Shown here piece after piece: positions 62,526 to 64,000 of a stretch of 64,000 nucleotides of DNA (position 1 is the first letter of the stretch; every line of letters begins with the position of its first letter). The stretch covers positions 27,140 to 91,139 of the forward strand of contig NZ_JAERQF010000024.1 in assembly GCF_016734815.1 (NCBI RefSeq). The letters run 5' to 3'. The notes beneath the pieces were generated by a model that ran no database searches, had not been told where the DNA came from, and saw only the letters and a list, made by a program, of their open reading frames with translations. This DNA is from Hymenobacter rubidus (lineage in GTDB: Bacteria > Bacteroidota > Bacteroidia > Cytophagales > Hymenobacteraceae). A program made the translations under genes and the position numbers.

Positions 62526-64000
62526 ATGCTACAAAAAATACCCGCTCCCTCTGGGGCCGAAGTATCGACCCGGCCCGGCTTTTTCCGGAGAAATGCTCCC
62601 CGGGTGCTCACCTGTCTCTCGCTGCTGCTACCCGGGCTGGCGTGGGGCCAAATTCAGACTCCTACTACCCTTACGCCTATCAACCTAGGCACCACGGCGT
62701 ACACGCAGAACTTCAACGTTTTGGACAATGCCGCTGCCAGCTCGGTGCTGCCGGCAGGCTTTGGCTTTGTTGAAATAAACGTGGGTACCGGCACCACCGC
62801 CAACAGCACCTACACGCCCATCACCATCAGTTCCACGGGGTTAGGCAGTTCAGGCACGGGCGATACCTACAGCTATGGGGCCGGCGCCACTGCCACCACC
62901 GACCGGGCCTTTGGCAGCGTACGCAGCGGGTCTTTGGCCGAGCAGTACGGCTTTGCGTTCACCAATAATACGGGCGGCACCATTACCAGTCTGGCGGTGA
63001 GCTATACGGGCGAGACCTACCGCCTGGCGGGCTCCACCACCCCGCGCAATGCTTCCGACCGGCTGGATTTTCAGTACAGCACCACTGCCTCTTCGCTCAC
63101 CACTGGCACTTATGTAGATGTGGACCCGCTGGACTACACGGGCCCGGTGAACACTTTGACGTCCAGCACGGGCTACGATGGCAACGACCCCGCCAACCGC
63201 ACCGTGGTGACGGGCAACATTACGGGGCTGAGCATTCCGGCTGGCGCCACGTTCTACATCCGCTACGTTGACTTCGATGCGGCCGGAGCCGATGACGGCC
63301 TGGCCATTGACGACTTTTCGGTAACGGCTACTTCCGCTATTCCCTGCAATGCCGCTTTCAGCTACGGCAGCGCCTCGTATTGCGCCAGCGGCACCAACCC
63401 CACGCCTACTATCACGGGCACGGCCGGCGGCACGTTCAGTTCGACCACGGGCCTGGCCCTCAGCGCTACTACCGGTACCATCACCCTTGCTACCTCTACG
63501 CCGGGCACGTACACCGTGACCTATACCCTGAGTTCAACGTGCAGCAGCACGGCTTCGGTTACGATATCGGGTTCGCAGTCGGCCGCGTTCAGCTACGGCG
63601 GCACGCCGTATTGCAAGACCGTTACAGCCAGCCAGCCTGTCGTACTAGCCACAGGCGCTACGGCCGGTACCTTCACCTCGACCACCGGCCTGACGCTGGA
63701 TGCCGCCACCGGCGCCATTGTTCCGTCGACCTCTACCGCTGGCACTTATACTGTTACCAATACGGTCGCGGCCTCGGGCGGCTGCGCGGCAGCTTCCTCG
63801 ACCGCTACGGTGACCATCACAGCGCCCCCGTTGGCCAACATTGGCTACGCGGCTTCGAGCTACTGCACCACCACTACCGGCACGGTGGCTCTGGGCATTG
63901 GCACGGGCAGCACGCTGGGCACCATCACGGTGAACCCGGCCACGGGCCTGACCATCGATGCCACCGGCGCCATCACGCCCTCGACCTCGACGCCCGGCAC
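62526..64000 (+). CDS. Large secreted modular protein, 5' part (3' end outside window)
   Basis: ATG 62526 opens a frame with no stop up to the right edge (491 codons). A signal peptide (LTCLSLLLPGLAWGQ, about 29-43) is followed by a beta-sandwich domain (about 50-280: TAYTQNFNVLDNAAASSVLP, YGFAFTNNTGGTITSLAVSY, FYIRYVDFDAAGADDGLAID) like those at the N-terminus of T9SS-exported nucleases and adhesins. Three 70-75-residue Ig-like repeats begin AAFSYGSASYC, AAFSYGGTPYC and ANIGYAASSYC. A T9SS sorting domain is expected beyond the edge. Similar modules occur in the protein at 8799-13205. Function unknown; the operator upstream suggests expression with the pectin genes. Confidence 0.85.
   Translation, partial: MLQKIPAPSGAEVSTRPGFFRRNAPRVLTCLSLLLPGLAWGQIQTPTTLTPINLGTTAYTQNFNVLDNAAASSVLPAGFGFVEINVGTGTTANSTYTPITISSTGLGSSGTGDTYSYGAGATATTDRAFGSVRSGSLAEQYGFAFTNNTGGTITSLAVSYTGETYRLAGSTTPRNASDRLDFQYSTTASSLTTGTYVDVDPLDYTGPVNTLTSSTGYDGNDPANRTVVTGNITGLSIPAGATFYIRYVDFDAAGADDGLAIDDFSVTATSAIPCNAAFSYGSASYCASGTNPTPTITGTAGGTFSSTTGLALSATTGTITLATSTPGTYTVTYTLSSTCSSTASVTISGSQSAAFSYGGTPYCKTVTASQPVVLATGATAGTFTSTTGLTLDAATGAIVPSTSTAGTYTVTNTVAASGGCAAASSTATVTITAPPLANIGYAASSYCTTTTGTVALGIGTGSTLGTITVNPATGLTIDATGAITPSTSTPG

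Noticed and set aside
1..64000. Search for tRNA, rRNA, insertion sequences and phage genes
   Set aside because: No cloverleaf-like sequence, rRNA signature, transposase or integrase motif was recognised on either strand by eye.

Overview
The window reads as chromosomal DNA of a high-GC member of the Bacteroidota, most likely a Hymenobacter-like Cytophagales bacterium. This rests on type IX secretion (T9SS) C-terminal sorting domains, a SusC/SusD pair, several PorT-like outer-membrane barrels, TAnnTTTG-type -7 promoter elements, GC-rich codon use, and starts without strong Shine-Dalgarno sites. Species assignment is inference. I see no rRNA, tRNA, CRISPR array, insertion sequence, prophage or recognisable transcription factor.

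Layout. 1-8.8 kb: the 3' part of a TonB-dependent receptor, a CitMHS-type carboxylate transporter, a TerC-family membrane protein, and a threonine-catabolic pair (SDR-type threonine dehydrogenase and glycine C-acetyltransferase) that brackets a BLUF photosensor and a secreted patatin-like lipase. 8.8-20.5 kb: a 1468-aa T9SS-secreted protein, then housekeeping genes (c-di-AMP cyclase cdaA, folP, a DUF1599 protein, a DoxX-like membrane protein, an oligopeptide-type ABC permease, aroK, a fatty-acid-hydroxylase-like protein). 20.5-27.6 kb: a decayed T9SS-domain relic, three tandem PorT-like barrels, an M20 dipeptidase, small secreted proteins of unknown function including a truncated paralogue, and plsY. 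27.7-33.3 kb: a single 1884-aa exported protein of unknown function with charged low-complexity regions. 33.7-36.5 kb: a Gfo/Idh/MocA oxidoreductase, fructose-1,6-bisphosphatase and an NTF2-like protein.

36.6-60.6 kb is the centrepiece: fifteen consecutive genes, all on the minus strand, that together describe pectin use from polymer to central metabolism. Secreted enzymes (pectinesterase, PL10 pectate lyase, GH28, GH105) act on homogalacturonan; SusC/SusD imports oligomers; an SSS symporter and ExuT probably carry monomers. KduI and KduD convert the unsaturated uronate arm, and UxaC, UxaB and UxaA convert the galacturonate arm, both to 2-keto-3-deoxygluconate. KdgK and Eda then give pyruvate and glyceraldehyde-3-phosphate. 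A near-palindromic operator-like sequence (core CGTTGCCGGGAACG) recurs upstream of kduD, GH28, two T9SS genes at 61.1 and 62.5 kb, and in weaker form upstream of the SSS symporter. It looks like the binding site of a LacI-type regulator that is not encoded here. The last gene runs off the right edge.

The intergenic regions are unusually full of palindromic elements. Two related families (arms containing GTCmTGCTGAGCG or GTCATCCTGAGCG) account for about a dozen copies, and other inverted repeats are built from tandem 7-8-bp units. Several have invaded gene ends: one supplies the likely aroK start codon and others encode the N-termini of eda and folP.
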